Source: Halocynthiibacter sp049608145
GTDB lineage: Bacteria > Pseudomonadota > Alphaproteobacteria > Rhodobacterales > Rhodobacteraceae
DNA length: 6,812 nucleotides
Direction: 5' to 3'
Assembly (NCBI RefSeq): GCF_049608145.1
Contig: NZ_JBMYXF010000087.1
Location: 1-6,812 of the forward strand
The notes under the pieces are model-generated. The model was not told the DNA's origin and did no database searches. It saw nothing but the letters and a program-made list of their open reading frames with translations. A program made the translations under genes and the position numbers. Every line of letters begins with the position of its first letter. Within the stretch, counting starts at the first letter, position 1. Shown in pieces: positions 1 to 6,199 of the stretch.

Positions 1-46
1 AGAGAAAAGCGATAGTCACAGAACGAGATGTCCCACGAGTAACCGC

Positions 47-78
47 ACCTTACACCCCTTTCTTGGATAGGGGAAGGT
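47..78. repeat. Strong imperfect hairpin
   Basis: ACCTT (47-51) pairs with AAGGT (74-78), and CCCCT (55-59) pairs with AGGGG (69-73). The loop is nine bases (60-68), and a three-base bulge (52-54) lies on one side only. That gives ten Watson-Crick pairs in 32 bases. No T-run follows on either strand, so this does not look like an intrinsic terminator. Part of a structured RNA is the likelier reading, but the class is unknown. Confidence 0.5.
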
Positions 79-158
79 ACCCGACTGTGTCTGGAAACAG
101 GGGCAAAGTTCAAGGATAGGCGGGGCTATGGGGTCGCTTCGTCATGGGGATCACCTTT

Positions 159-186
159 GGAGTGTTTCACCCTCCGGTAAACCCGG
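159..186. repeat. Two adjacent, partly exclusive small hairpins
   Basis: GGAG/TG at 159-164 can pair with CA/CTCC at 168-175, closing a TTT triloop with a two-base bulge. Next to it, CCGG at 174-177 pairs with CCGG at 183-186 around a five-base loop. The two structures share bases 174-175, so they cannot both form fully. Short stems like these arise by chance; they are recorded because they cluster with the stronger hairpin at 47-78. Confidence 0.25.
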
Positions 187-226
187 GACGGTTCGCTTCT
201 CGCTGTCCGCATCACCCCGCACCATT

Positions 227-254
227 TTGAGAAATCACGAATACATGCTAATAA
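227..254 (+). promoter_or_regulatory. Candidate sigma-70-type promoter for the VWA operon
   Basis: A TTGAGA box (227-232) is followed after 16 bases by TAATAA (249-254). A TG at 246-247 lies one base upstream of the -10, as in an extended -10 promoter. Transcription would start near 261, leaving a leader of about 30 bases before the ATG at 292. The -35 is close to consensus but the -10 is only a partial match, so this rests on position as much as on sequence. Confidence 0.35.
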
Positions 255-291
255 GCAGTATTTGTTAAGTTTCACTTTTATTGAGGTCACG

Positions 292-3200
292 ATGCCATTG
301 AGCTTTCGCACTATAATCCCCCTGTCTTTCAGCCTTTGTACCGCCCTGATTTCCCCAGCACTTTCGCAGGCCACTGCCAATGATGTTATGGTCGTTTTCG
401 ATGTCTCCGGGTCCATGTGGGGACAGATTGATGGCGTCACTAAGATTGAAATTGCACGTGATGCATTTGGTACCATTTCCGCCGATTGGGATGCGGGCAA
501 TGTAAATGCAGGCCTGATCGCTTATGGGCACCGGCGCAAAGGCGATTGTTCAGATATTGAACTGATCTCCGAACCTGCGCCGGGGTCCAGCGCAGCCTTG
601 GGGCAGATCGTAGACGGGCTGAACCCGCGTGGGAAAACGCCCTTGTCTGATGCGGTACGTCTGGCGGCTGAAACCCTGCGATTTACCGAAGAAAGCGCAA
701 CTGTCGTTCTGGTATCCGACGGCCGTGAAACATGTTCTGCAGATCCATGTGCCGTTGGCGCGGAACTGGAACGCCTTGGTGTGAATTTTACTGCACATGT
801 GGTTGGTTTTGATGTGACCGATCCCGAAGCACGGGCACAACTACAATGTCTCGCGGATAATACCGGCGGGCAGTATTTTGATGCGGGCGATGCCAATGGT
901 CTGGGAGACGCTTTACGCGACATCGCCGCGCCGACAGCACCGGAGGAAGAAGCCAGCAGTGGTGTATTTTCTCTGAATGTTCAGATCGTTACAACGGAAG
1001 GAACAACACGCCCAACGCAGCTAACTTATCGCGCAACCAACACAGAAAGCGGCGAGGTCATCGTTATCGGGTCACGCAAAGATGCGGCTGAGATCCTGAC
1101 AGCACTCCCTGCGGAGTTGCCGGACGGCGTCTGGATGATTGAAGCAATGTCGGCAGAAGGTCACGGCAGCTTGGAAGTCAGCCCCGCGAGCGAGGGCGAA
1201 ACGATCTCTGTGCCATTCACAGCCCATGAAGTCGGGTTCACCATGCCCAATAACGGGCCTTATGCCATGAGCACTGAGAATGTCTTTTATCTGAACGCGA
1301 CAGCACCACTTCAACCCAATTCCGAATATACAGTCGCATTGGTTGACCCACGCACGGAAGAACGCATCGATTGGGAAACCCGGTTCGGCAGTGATTCAAT
1401 CGGTGTTACACCACATTGGCTGACCGCGCCCGAACAGGCAGGATCATATGAAATCCGGGTCCAGAAAGGCTATGACGCACCGATCGCCGTGTTTCCGGTT
1501 GAATTTACCGAGGCACCTCAGGTCGGCTGGACGGGCCCGCGCAATGGATCGGCGGGTGGTCAGTTGCCTGTTGCTGTCACAGGGCATGTCTATCAGAGCA
1601 ACCAGCTGATCCTAAGCCAGGACGGCGCTGAGTTGGGGGCCTGGAGCCTGCAAGGTCTCGACACAGCTGCGGGTCCGATGTTGCCCTTGCCGAACGCCGA
1701 TGGCACCTATGACCTGAGCTATAGTTATTATGATGCCAATGGGGATCAACAGCTGGTTGATTTTGGGCAGATCCACGTTGGGGCTGTCGCACAGGAAGAT
1801 GATGCAGATGCGGTTGTGCCACCTGCAAATTCCAATGCTGCTGAAGAGGTCTTCCCCCAAAACGACATGAAAATCCATGTCTCAGATGAGCATCTGAATT
1901 CACACCCTGGAATGGCAAATAATATCGCGCTATGGGAAACATCTGAGACCTATGAAATCGGTTTTACCTGCACCGTCCCAGCATGTTCCCAAAATATACC
2001 GGGCTTTGAAAATGGGTTTCCGATGCCTGTTCTGCACGGGGTTACGTTGCATCGCAGTGGTGTTCTAAAAGGTGGCGTTCCCTATGTGGTATTCTATCAT
2101 GAAGCTTCAAACGGTACGCTCGAGTTAAACTCATCAATGGCGGATCCCGCCGGATCACTTCTGCACTTGGGATATTCCACCTGTGAAGGACTTTCCGAAA
2201 CAGGTGAGCTGGCAACCGGCGAACCCGCACAGATGATGTGTATTACAAACATGCCGGATCCGACGCTGCGGCAACAGCAGGACCTGTTGCAGGGCTGGCT
2301 TAAGATGCAGTCGCTTATGCAACCCGCTGCGGTGACATCCCTTGAACAAGGCCCCGCTTTGCCGACGGGTGTGAATGCCGACCTTCCTGCCACGGCAGAT
2401 GCTGGCGCACGACGCCTTCGTGGAGTTCTGGACGCCGTATATATTTGCTATGACGAACGCTGCACCTTCAATTTTGAATCCCTTGGTCTGGTCGATATTC
2501 CAGTGCTGAAGAATTTCGGCCTGATGGAGCCGGGATCTTCGAATGGTCGCCTGAGCTTTGAACTGGTGAATGTGACCAACGGCGAATGGATCATGGTCAA
2601 TCCAGAGGGCATGGTATCTTACGAAATACTGGACTGCGACAGCCAGGCAGGTGACACTGACCAGCCGGATCGCGTCTGCACGGTGAAAAACGCCAATGCT
2701 TATACCCAGGCGCAGCGAAATCTGATGAACGCCTGGATGCGTGAACTCCGCGCCGGCGATCATAAAGATCAAAAGATGATGCAGGATCACCATGCCCTTT
2801 ACATGGGCGAAGAAGGCACGCCATCCCTGATCGCCCCCGTATTTACCGGGGCCTGGGAGATCATAGATCGCGCCACAATGACTGAGATCGGACAGGTTAA
2901 TCTGGCATCTTCCCTTCATAACGAACAGTTCAGCATGGCGCGTGTGACCGTGGGCACACCGCTTGATCCGGTCAACTTACCTGTCGGTGAGACCGTCGAT
3001 ATCTCTGTCACAACGGTGGTGAATGCCGACGGCACACCGGCCTATGGATGGGTGAGCCTTGGCAATCACCCTGAAGAATATTCCGGTGCCATGCGCCCGG
3101 TGAAAAACACTGAAAACTGGGAAGCCGTCTTGGGACATCGCCAAACCCCAAAATTCTTGCATATTATGCTGCGGCCAAATGCCAGCCAGACAACGCAAGA

Positions 3201-3921
3201 GGGCGCGACCCCAGACATCAATGAAACGCCAGATGAACAACACGGCGCACTTCAGGGTGAGTGGGAAATCGTAAATGAAAGCACCCAGCGCCCCTGGTTG
3301 CGTCTGTCACTGGACCACCTTCCACAGGGCGCGCGCGCCACGGGGCCAGTGACGCAATTGCCAGCGGGCGAAATCGGTGACGGTACGGCAGATATTCACG
3401 TGATCATGAAACCGTCCGGCGGGATCAATATGATCCAGTTGCAGCTGGACACCCCGCAAGGTGCATTAACCAGCTTGTTAAACCCGAATGCTTTGGGTGA
3501 TTTCTTTGAGGGAACCCTTCCCCTTGGTCGTGATGATGCCAGCATTCAAATTGAAATGCGACGCGCGGGTTCACAAGCCCCCATTTCAGATGGTGAAGCC
3601 GCGATCATCGGCGAAGGGTTTACCCCCGCCTGTACGGAAGCATTCTGTTACTACGCGAATTCCGAATACCGCGACAGCTTTGCGCTCCCACAGGGGTGGC
3701 GCTATCGCGCGCCGCTGCGTGCTGGGAATGGCGGCGTGATTGCCCGTGATGTCGATGGACTAGATGCAATCACCTGGCATGCGGAAGGGGCAACGCCAAA
3801 TGGCACGGTGTGTCTCGCCGGTGATAAAGGCCAGTTCTGCGTAAAAATGGACGCGCCAAAGACGATCATTGCGGGTTTTGACATGTTGCGTCAAAGCCAT
3901 TCTTTGCTTCCAGACCATTGA
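292..3921 (+). CDS. Large exported VWA-domain protein with modular cysteine-rich tail
   Basis: The 1209-residue product starts at the ATG at 292, preceded by GAGG (283-286) five bases upstream. An in-frame TTG at 262 would add ten residues but has no such site. Residues 1-27 form a signal peptide ending near Ala-Leu-Ser-Gln-Ala. There is no lipobox, so the protein is probably periplasmic or released. The VWA domain spans about 31-213 and its metal-ion-dependent adhesion site is complete: D37, S39 and S41 (DVSGS), T116 and D143. Such domains bind protein ligands through a divalent metal. The tail has Ig-like beta-rich segments (about 225-495), an acidic Ala/Pro linker (about 499-520), two related cysteine modules (about 525-675 and 702-821), two related G-x-WEI segments (about 848-960 and 986-1091) and a terminal cysteine module (from about 1110). 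The mature chain has 16 cysteines in four groups of four, suggesting disulfides formed after export. The biological role and ligand are unknown. It is the first gene of a two-gene operon. Confidence 0.9.
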   Translation: MPLSFRTIIPLSFSLCTALISPALSQATANDVMVVFDVSGSMWGQIDGVTKIEIARDAFGTISADWDAGNVNAGLIAYGHRRKGDCSDIELISEPAPGSSAALGQIVDGLNPRGKTPLSDAVRLAAETLRFTEESATVVLVSDGRETCSADPCAVGAELERLGVNFTAHVVGFDVTDPEARAQLQCLADNTGGQYFDAGDANGLGDALRDIAAPTAPEEEASSGVFSLNVQIVTTEGTTRPTQLTYRATNTESGEVIVIGSRKDAAEILTALPAELPDGVWMIEAMSAEGHGSLEVSPASEGETISVPFTAHEVGFTMPNNGPYAMSTENVFYLNATAPLQPNSEYTVALVDPRTEERIDWETRFGSDSIGVTPHWLTAPEQAGSYEIRVQKGYDAPIAVFPVEFTEAPQVGWTGPRNGSAGGQLPVAVTGHVYQSNQLILSQDGAELGAWSLQGLDTAAGPMLPLPNADGTYDLSYSYYDANGDQQLVDFGQIHVGAVAQEDDADAVVPPANSNAAEEVFPQNDMKIHVSDEHLNSHPGMANNIALWETSETYEIGFTCTVPACSQNIPGFENGFPMPVLHGVTLHRSGVLKGGVPYVVFYHEASNGTLELNSSMADPAGSLLHLGYSTCEGLSETGELATGEPAQMMCITNMPDPTLRQQQDLLQGWLKMQSLMQPAAVTSLEQGPALPTGVNADLPATADAGARRLRGVLDAVYICYDERCTFNFESLGLVDIPVLKNFGLMEPGSSNGRLSFELVNVTNGEWIMVNPEGMVSYEILDCDSQAGDTDQPDRVCTVKNANAYTQAQRNLMNAWMRELRAGDHKDQKMMQDHHALYMGEEGTPSLIAPVFTGAWEIIDRATMTEIGQVNLASSLHNEQFSMARVTVGTPLDPVNLPVGETVDISVTTVVNADGTPAYGWVSLGNHPEEYSGAMRPVKNTENWEAVLGHRQTPKFLHIMLRPNASQTTQEGATPDINETPDEQHGALQGEWEIVNESTQRPWLRLSLDHLPQGARATGPVTQLPAGEIGDGTADIHVIMKPSGGINMIQLQLDTPQGALTSLLNPNALGDFFEGTLPLGRDDASIQIEMRRAGSQAPISDGEAAIIGEGFTPACTEAFCYYANSEYRDSFALPQGWRYRAPLRAGNGGVIARDVDGLDAITWHAEGATPNGTVCLAGDKGQFCVKMDAPKTIIAGFDMLRQSHSLLPDH

Positions 3922-3937
3922 TTGAAAGGCGAATATT

Positions 3938-4924
3938 ATGAACAAACCGATGATAACAGCCGCGGTTTTGACCCTTCTGAGTACCCTGCCAGTCAAAGCT
4001 GAATATTATACCTGTTACAGCGGGAACGCTGTGCGCATTGATACGGGAATAACCGCAAAGGAATATAACCTGCTTGCTGGCTTGGCAGACGAGGCCCCCA
4101 ATGCGGCGGCGTTGTTGCTTGTTGTGGACCCCAAGATGTCTGCGACATTGAACTCAGGCCAATGGGTGCGCGGTGTCCACCAGGCCAATGAAATCTGTCG
4201 TGAGCATGAGAAAACGCATCCGTCAGGTCACTGCGAGAGACTTGATTTAACTGCTGAAAGACCGGGCCCAATAGCTTGTAAGGAAGCTGATACACCCTAT
4301 TTTCTCTGTGGAGATTCAGGGATTATCTCTGGGGGAACAGGCCAGAGCATGGACTATCTGCAACAATCTCATGGTTTGGAAGCGCCGGAAGGTCTGGAAA
4401 CCGCCTTGTATTTTACATATGTGGGTGAGCCGCGCTGGGTGGAAAATGATTTAACCACCGCGATGCAGCATTGTGCTCTGGAGCTTGCAGAAGTTCCGGC
4501 AATCTCCACCGCATCCGTCCCTTCAGGCGTTTCCGGAAACTGGAGCATCACGCTAAAAGACACAAGGGCGACGGGCTGCCCGATGGGAGCGATGTCTCAG
4601 GCGGGTGCATTTTCCAATCGGTATTTGTCGAGCGGTCTCCGGCGGGTTCAAGCGCCGTTTACGCCGGGGCAGTTGATTTCGGACAGTGGGTTTCACACTG
4701 GTTGGCAATCAACAGGAACAAACACATGGCAAGCCGTCGGGGCGGATCTTGATGAGGGAGGAATAGCGACGCGAACGACGTTTTCTATAAGTTTGATCAG
4801 CGAAACCCAGGCCAATATTTCGGCGCTTATGATCTTTAATATAGCGCCCGAATTTGCTGCGATGTCTCCACTGTCAGAAAGTTGTCGTTTTGAAATGGAC
4901 GCAATCGCGACGAGACAAAACTAG
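3938..4924 (+). CDS. Exported cysteine-rich protein of unknown function, partner of the VWA gene
   Basis: The product is 328 residues. The ATG follows the VWA stop by 16 bases, with AAAGG (3925-3929) eight bases upstream, so the genes are almost certainly co-transcribed. Residues 1-21 are a signal peptide with a Val-Lys-Ala cleavage site. The mature protein has eight cysteines (26, 87, 99, 114, 124, 179, 214, 316), an even number that fits disulfide bonding outside the cytoplasm. I recognise no family. Two parts are visible: an N-terminal half (about 22-185) holding most of the cysteines, and a C-terminal half (about 195-325) of short alternating strands opening with GNWSIT (200-205). That opening recalls the G-x-WEI starts of two segments in the VWA protein, and a later TNTWQAV resembles TENWEAV there. 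A small beta-barrel or sandwich is a reasonable inference for this half. No transmembrane segment is seen beyond the signal peptide. Confidence 0.8.
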   Translation: MNKPMITAAVLTLLSTLPVKAEYYTCYSGNAVRIDTGITAKEYNLLAGLADEAPNAAALLLVVDPKMSATLNSGQWVRGVHQANEICREHEKTHPSGHCERLDLTAERPGPIACKEADTPYFLCGDSGIISGGTGQSMDYLQQSHGLEAPEGLETALYFTYVGEPRWVENDLTTAMQHCALELAEVPAISTASVPSGVSGNWSITLKDTRATGCPMGAMSQAGAFSNRYLSSGLRRVQAPFTPGQLISDSGFHTGWQSTGTNTWQAVGADLDEGGIATRTTFSISLISETQANISALMIFNIAPEFAAMSPLSESCRFEMDAIATRQN

Positions 4925-5055
4925 CTTTGGATTTTGTGTCTAAACATTGCGGCTACAGCGAGCGCAGTGATTGGCCCCAGATCCATGGGAACGATTCTTT
5001 CCGGTGCAGGCCTGATCTTGTCCTGGTCTAGTTCGATCTCCTTCAGGCAATATTG
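4921..5055 (-). pseudogene. Possible IS110-type transposase fragment
   Basis: Read on the minus strand, the frame is open from just after a stop at 5056-5058 to the TAG at 4921-4923, giving about 44 residues with no good start. It contains LKEIELDQDKI followed by RIV-x4-GPITALAV. This resembles the part of IS110/IS1111 transposases where a helical stretch leads into the 'IPGIGPITALAL' helix-hairpin-helix segment. The resemblance is from memory and short. If real, it is a small remnant with both ends lost, and its last bases overlap the stop of the upstream gene. It may instead be chance. Confidence 0.3.
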
Positions 5056-5073
5056 CTATAAAGGGGATTGAGA

Positions 5074-5243
5074 ATGGCTACGAGATACACAGGAAAATTT
5101 CGCCAAGATGCGGTGCGCATCGCAACGACCAGTGCGGTAACACGAAGCCCAAGCGGCCTCGATTTGGGAGTTGGGCCTTTGTCAAGTATTACAACAACCA
5201 GAGACTCCAATACCATACCGATCTGACGTCCAACTTTATATAA
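5074..5243 (+). pseudogene. IS3-type transposase remnant (OrfA start joined to OrfB-like tail)
   Basis: The ATG at 5074 has AAGGGG (5061-5066) upstream. It opens a 50-codon frame ending at TGA 5224-5226. The start reads RYTGKFRQDAVRIA, then TR-x5-DLGVG, matching the N-terminal helix-turn-helix of IS3-family OrfA (typically RYT-EF-DAV-IA...DLGVG). A complete OrfA is about 90-100 residues; here the match stops near 5178. Beginning at 5178, one frame over, the sequence reads FVKYYNNQRLQYHT to a TAA at 5241-5243. That resembles the C-terminal end of the OrfB integrase. The middle of the element, including the DDE catalytic core, is missing. An internal deletion fits best. I found no clear terminal inverted repeats or target duplication. 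Confidence 0.6.
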
Positions 5244-5289
5244 CGAAGGACACATACGTTGGGTGGGAAATGTACCGTGGCCTAGAGCT

Positions 5290-5640
5290 CTAATAGAGTT
5301 CCCAGTCGTCCTGGTGTTCCAGCGGTCCGATGGCCATCCAGGTGGCTCGGATACGGGCAACTCGGGAATCGCTCCAGGTGCGGAAAACAAGTTCGAAACC
5401 AGTGGTCGTCACATTTTCTGCCTGAAGGTCGCCACGCATATTGCTGTGCTTATCGATGTCCCACATCGACATGCTGACCTGAACGACAGGCGGGGAGGAA
5501 AAAGCTTCGGAAAAAGCAACGGCCTGACGGCTTTGGCGTGGGCCTTTGCCTGTCCACATTTCACCATCGTGCTCGAAATCGGAAAACAACGTCTGTTCGC
5601 CTTTTTCAACGCCAACAAGATGGCTGCTTATTCTCATCAT
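5290..5640 (-). CDS. H-type lectin domain protein
   Basis: The product is 116 residues with no signal peptide, so it is probably cytoplasmic unless exported by another route. Two adjacent ATGs (5640-5638 and 5637-5635) follow an AGG Shine-Dalgarno-like site; the second has slightly better spacing. Residues about 41-105 match the H-type lectin domain as I know it: an F-x-x-x-F start, PPVVQVSMSMWDID, an N-x-R turn, a NVTTTGFELVFRTW strand pair and the closing WMAIG. In eukaryotes such domains (discoidin, snail agglutinin) form trimers that bind N-acetylgalactosamine and similar sugars. The bacterial role is not established, and sugar binding here is inference. The gene lies beyond the ATP synthase operon terminator on the same strand and has a candidate promoter of its own. 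The product appears complete, although the transposase scar lies only about 47 bases beyond its stop. Confidence 0.8.
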   Translation of the reverse strand: MMRISSHLVGVEKGEQTLFSDFEHDGEMWTGKGPRQSRQAVAFSEAFSSPPVVQVSMSMWDIDKHSNMRGDLQAENVTTTGFELVFRTWSDSRVARIRATWMAIGPLEHQDDWELY

Positions 5641-5656
5641 TTACCTAAACCTGCGA

Positions 5657-5687
5657 AGTATACCCTCGCCCCATTTTAATACGACAA
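5657..5687 (-). promoter_or_regulatory. Candidate promoter of the lectin gene
   Basis: On the minus strand a good -10 hexamer, TATACT (5662-5657), lies about 17 bases upstream of the first ATG. A TTGTCG box (5687-5682) lies 19 bases further upstream, which is longer than ideal spacing. The position, between the ATP synthase terminator and the lectin start, favours independent transcription of the lectin gene. Confidence 0.4.
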
Positions 5688-5705
5688 TCCACGGGTATTA
5701 AAGAA

Positions 5706-5741
5706 GAAAGCTCCACCCGAGGGCGGAGCTTTCAAATTTTT
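5706..5741 (-). terminator. Rho-independent terminator of the ATP synthase operon, probably bidirectional
   Basis: GAAAGCTCC (5706-5714) pairs perfectly with GGAGCTTTC (5725-5733), giving nine pairs, with further C/G pairing inside the ten-base loop. On the minus strand the stem runs into a T-rich tail (TTCTTTAAT), as expected for ending atpC transcripts about 50 bases after the stop. On the plus strand it is followed by AAATTTTT, so it could also stop rightward transcripts. Confidence 0.8.
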
Positions 5742-5747
5742 CCAAAG

Positions 5748-5773
5748 AACGTGACATTTTCAGTTACGTTTTT
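5748..5773 (+). terminator. Second hairpin with T-run, facing rightward
   Basis: AACGTGAC (5748-5755) pairs with GTTACGTT (5763-5770) around a seven-base loop. All eight positions pair on the plus-strand RNA if one G-U wobble is allowed, and TTT follows. On the minus-strand RNA the same position is an A-C mismatch, so the hairpin is better suited to stopping rightward transcripts before they run antisense into atpC. It is AT-rich and therefore weaker than the neighbouring hairpin. Confidence 0.4.
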
Positions 5774-5780
5774 GATGTGA

Positions 5781-6185
5781 TCAGGCGTTCAGACCAAGCT
5801 GGGCGCCCATAGCGATCAGATCATTCAGGCGTTTGTCAGCAACGTCACGCATCGCGTCACTTGCAGAATCACGCGCTTCAGTGGCTTCCGACACCAGACC
5901 TGAAAGCAGGTCCTGTGTCATCTCGAGAGCAGGCACAGCCTGTTCCGCCAGCACAGAAGTTGCACCGGCAGATACTTCGGCAAAGCCACCAGTTACGGCG
6001 AATTCCAGCATCTCACCACCGCCAAGCACCTTGAGGATGCCTGGACGGATTGTTGTGATCAGCGGGGCGTGATTGGCCATTGCGGTGAGGTCACCCTCGG
6101 TGCCCGGAATATGAACCTCAGTCACTTGCAGTGACGCGAGGCTTTTTTCCGGTGAGACCAGATCGAATTGCATTGTATCGGCCAT
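5781..6185 (-). CDS. atpC: F1F0 ATP synthase epsilon subunit
   Basis: The product is 134 residues, a normal length for bacterial epsilon. It belongs to the central stalk of F1, where it contacts gamma and the c-ring and links rotation to catalysis. The N-terminal beta-sandwich (about 1-85) shows the family pattern: FDLVSPEK near the start, IPGTEGDLTAMANHAPL (26-42), a GIL turn and the GGFAEV strand (66-71). The C-terminal part (about 88-130) is Ala-rich and helical, as expected for the two-helix hairpin. The start is fixed by AAGGAG (6199-6194) eight bases upstream, which overlaps the atpD stop. Twelve bases separate the two genes, so they are co-transcribed, and atpC is last in the operon before the hairpin terminator. 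In the related Paracoccus the inhibitory role is largely taken by a separate zeta subunit; whether that holds here cannot be seen. Confidence 0.97.
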   Translation of the reverse strand: MADTMQFDLVSPEKSLASLQVTEVHIPGTEGDLTAMANHAPLITTIRPGILKVLGGGEMLEFAVTGGFAEVSAGATSVLAEQAVPALEMTQDLLSGLVSEATEARDSASDAMRDVADKRLNDLIAMGAQLGLNA

Positions 6186-6193
6186 CAGGCACT

Positions 6194-6199
6194 CTCCTT
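6194..6199 (-). promoter_or_regulatory. Ribosome binding site of atpC overlapping the atpD stop
   Basis: AAGGAG read on the minus strand shares its first two bases with the TAA of atpD (6200-6198) and lies eight bases before the atpC ATG. This arrangement favours coupled translation of the two F1 subunits. Confidence 0.75.

Larger units (their letters stand above)
1..291. other. Leader/intergenic region without a convincing gene
   Basis: No open frame here looks like a real protein. A plus-strand frame is open from the left edge to a stop at 117-119 but has no recognisable motif. A minus-strand frame crosses into the VWA gene and looks like its shadow. What the stretch does hold is a cluster of short inverted repeats between 47 and 186 and, from about 227, promoter-like sequence for the downstream operon. 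The hairpins suggest a structured RNA or the edge of a mobile element beyond the left border, but I could not match them to a known RNA family. Confidence 0.5.

Noticed and set aside
3..119. Plus-strand frame open from the left edge to a stop at 117-119
   Set aside because: It has only 38 codons and no recognisable motif, and it runs through the strong hairpin at 47-78. It could be the tail of a gene, but nothing supports that.
262..291. Upstream TTG start for the VWA protein
   Set aside because: The ATG at 292 has a well-placed GAGG site and gives a standard signal peptide. The TTG lies at about the predicted transcription start.
126..500. Minus-strand open frame crossing the start of the VWA gene
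   Set aside because: It overlaps the signal peptide and VWA coding sequence. Its non-overlapping part shows no recognisable domain and it has no good ribosome binding site.
2155..2919. Long minus-strand open frame (254 codons) inside the VWA gene
   Set aside because: It lies opposite a well-supported gene. Its product is rich in His, Cys and Arg without any motif, as expected of a shadow frame.
5248..5282. Imperfect inverted repeat between the scar and the lectin stop
   Set aside because: It has two mismatches, a bulge and no T-run. It is too weak to call a terminator or an insertion-sequence end.
5283..5292. Perfect ten-base palindrome TAGAGCTCTA at the lectin stop
   Set aside because: It has no loop and no repeat elsewhere in the window, and part of it is lectin coding sequence. 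It is likely chance.
5043..5390. Minus-strand frame of 115 codons across the transposase scar
   Set aside because: It overlaps both the lectin gene end and the transposase-like reading frames, and its sequence has no family features.
5263..5679. Plus-strand open frame of 138 codons over the lectin gene
   Set aside because: The minus-strand frame here matches the H-type lectin domain and has a ribosome site and a promoter. The plus-strand product resembles nothing.
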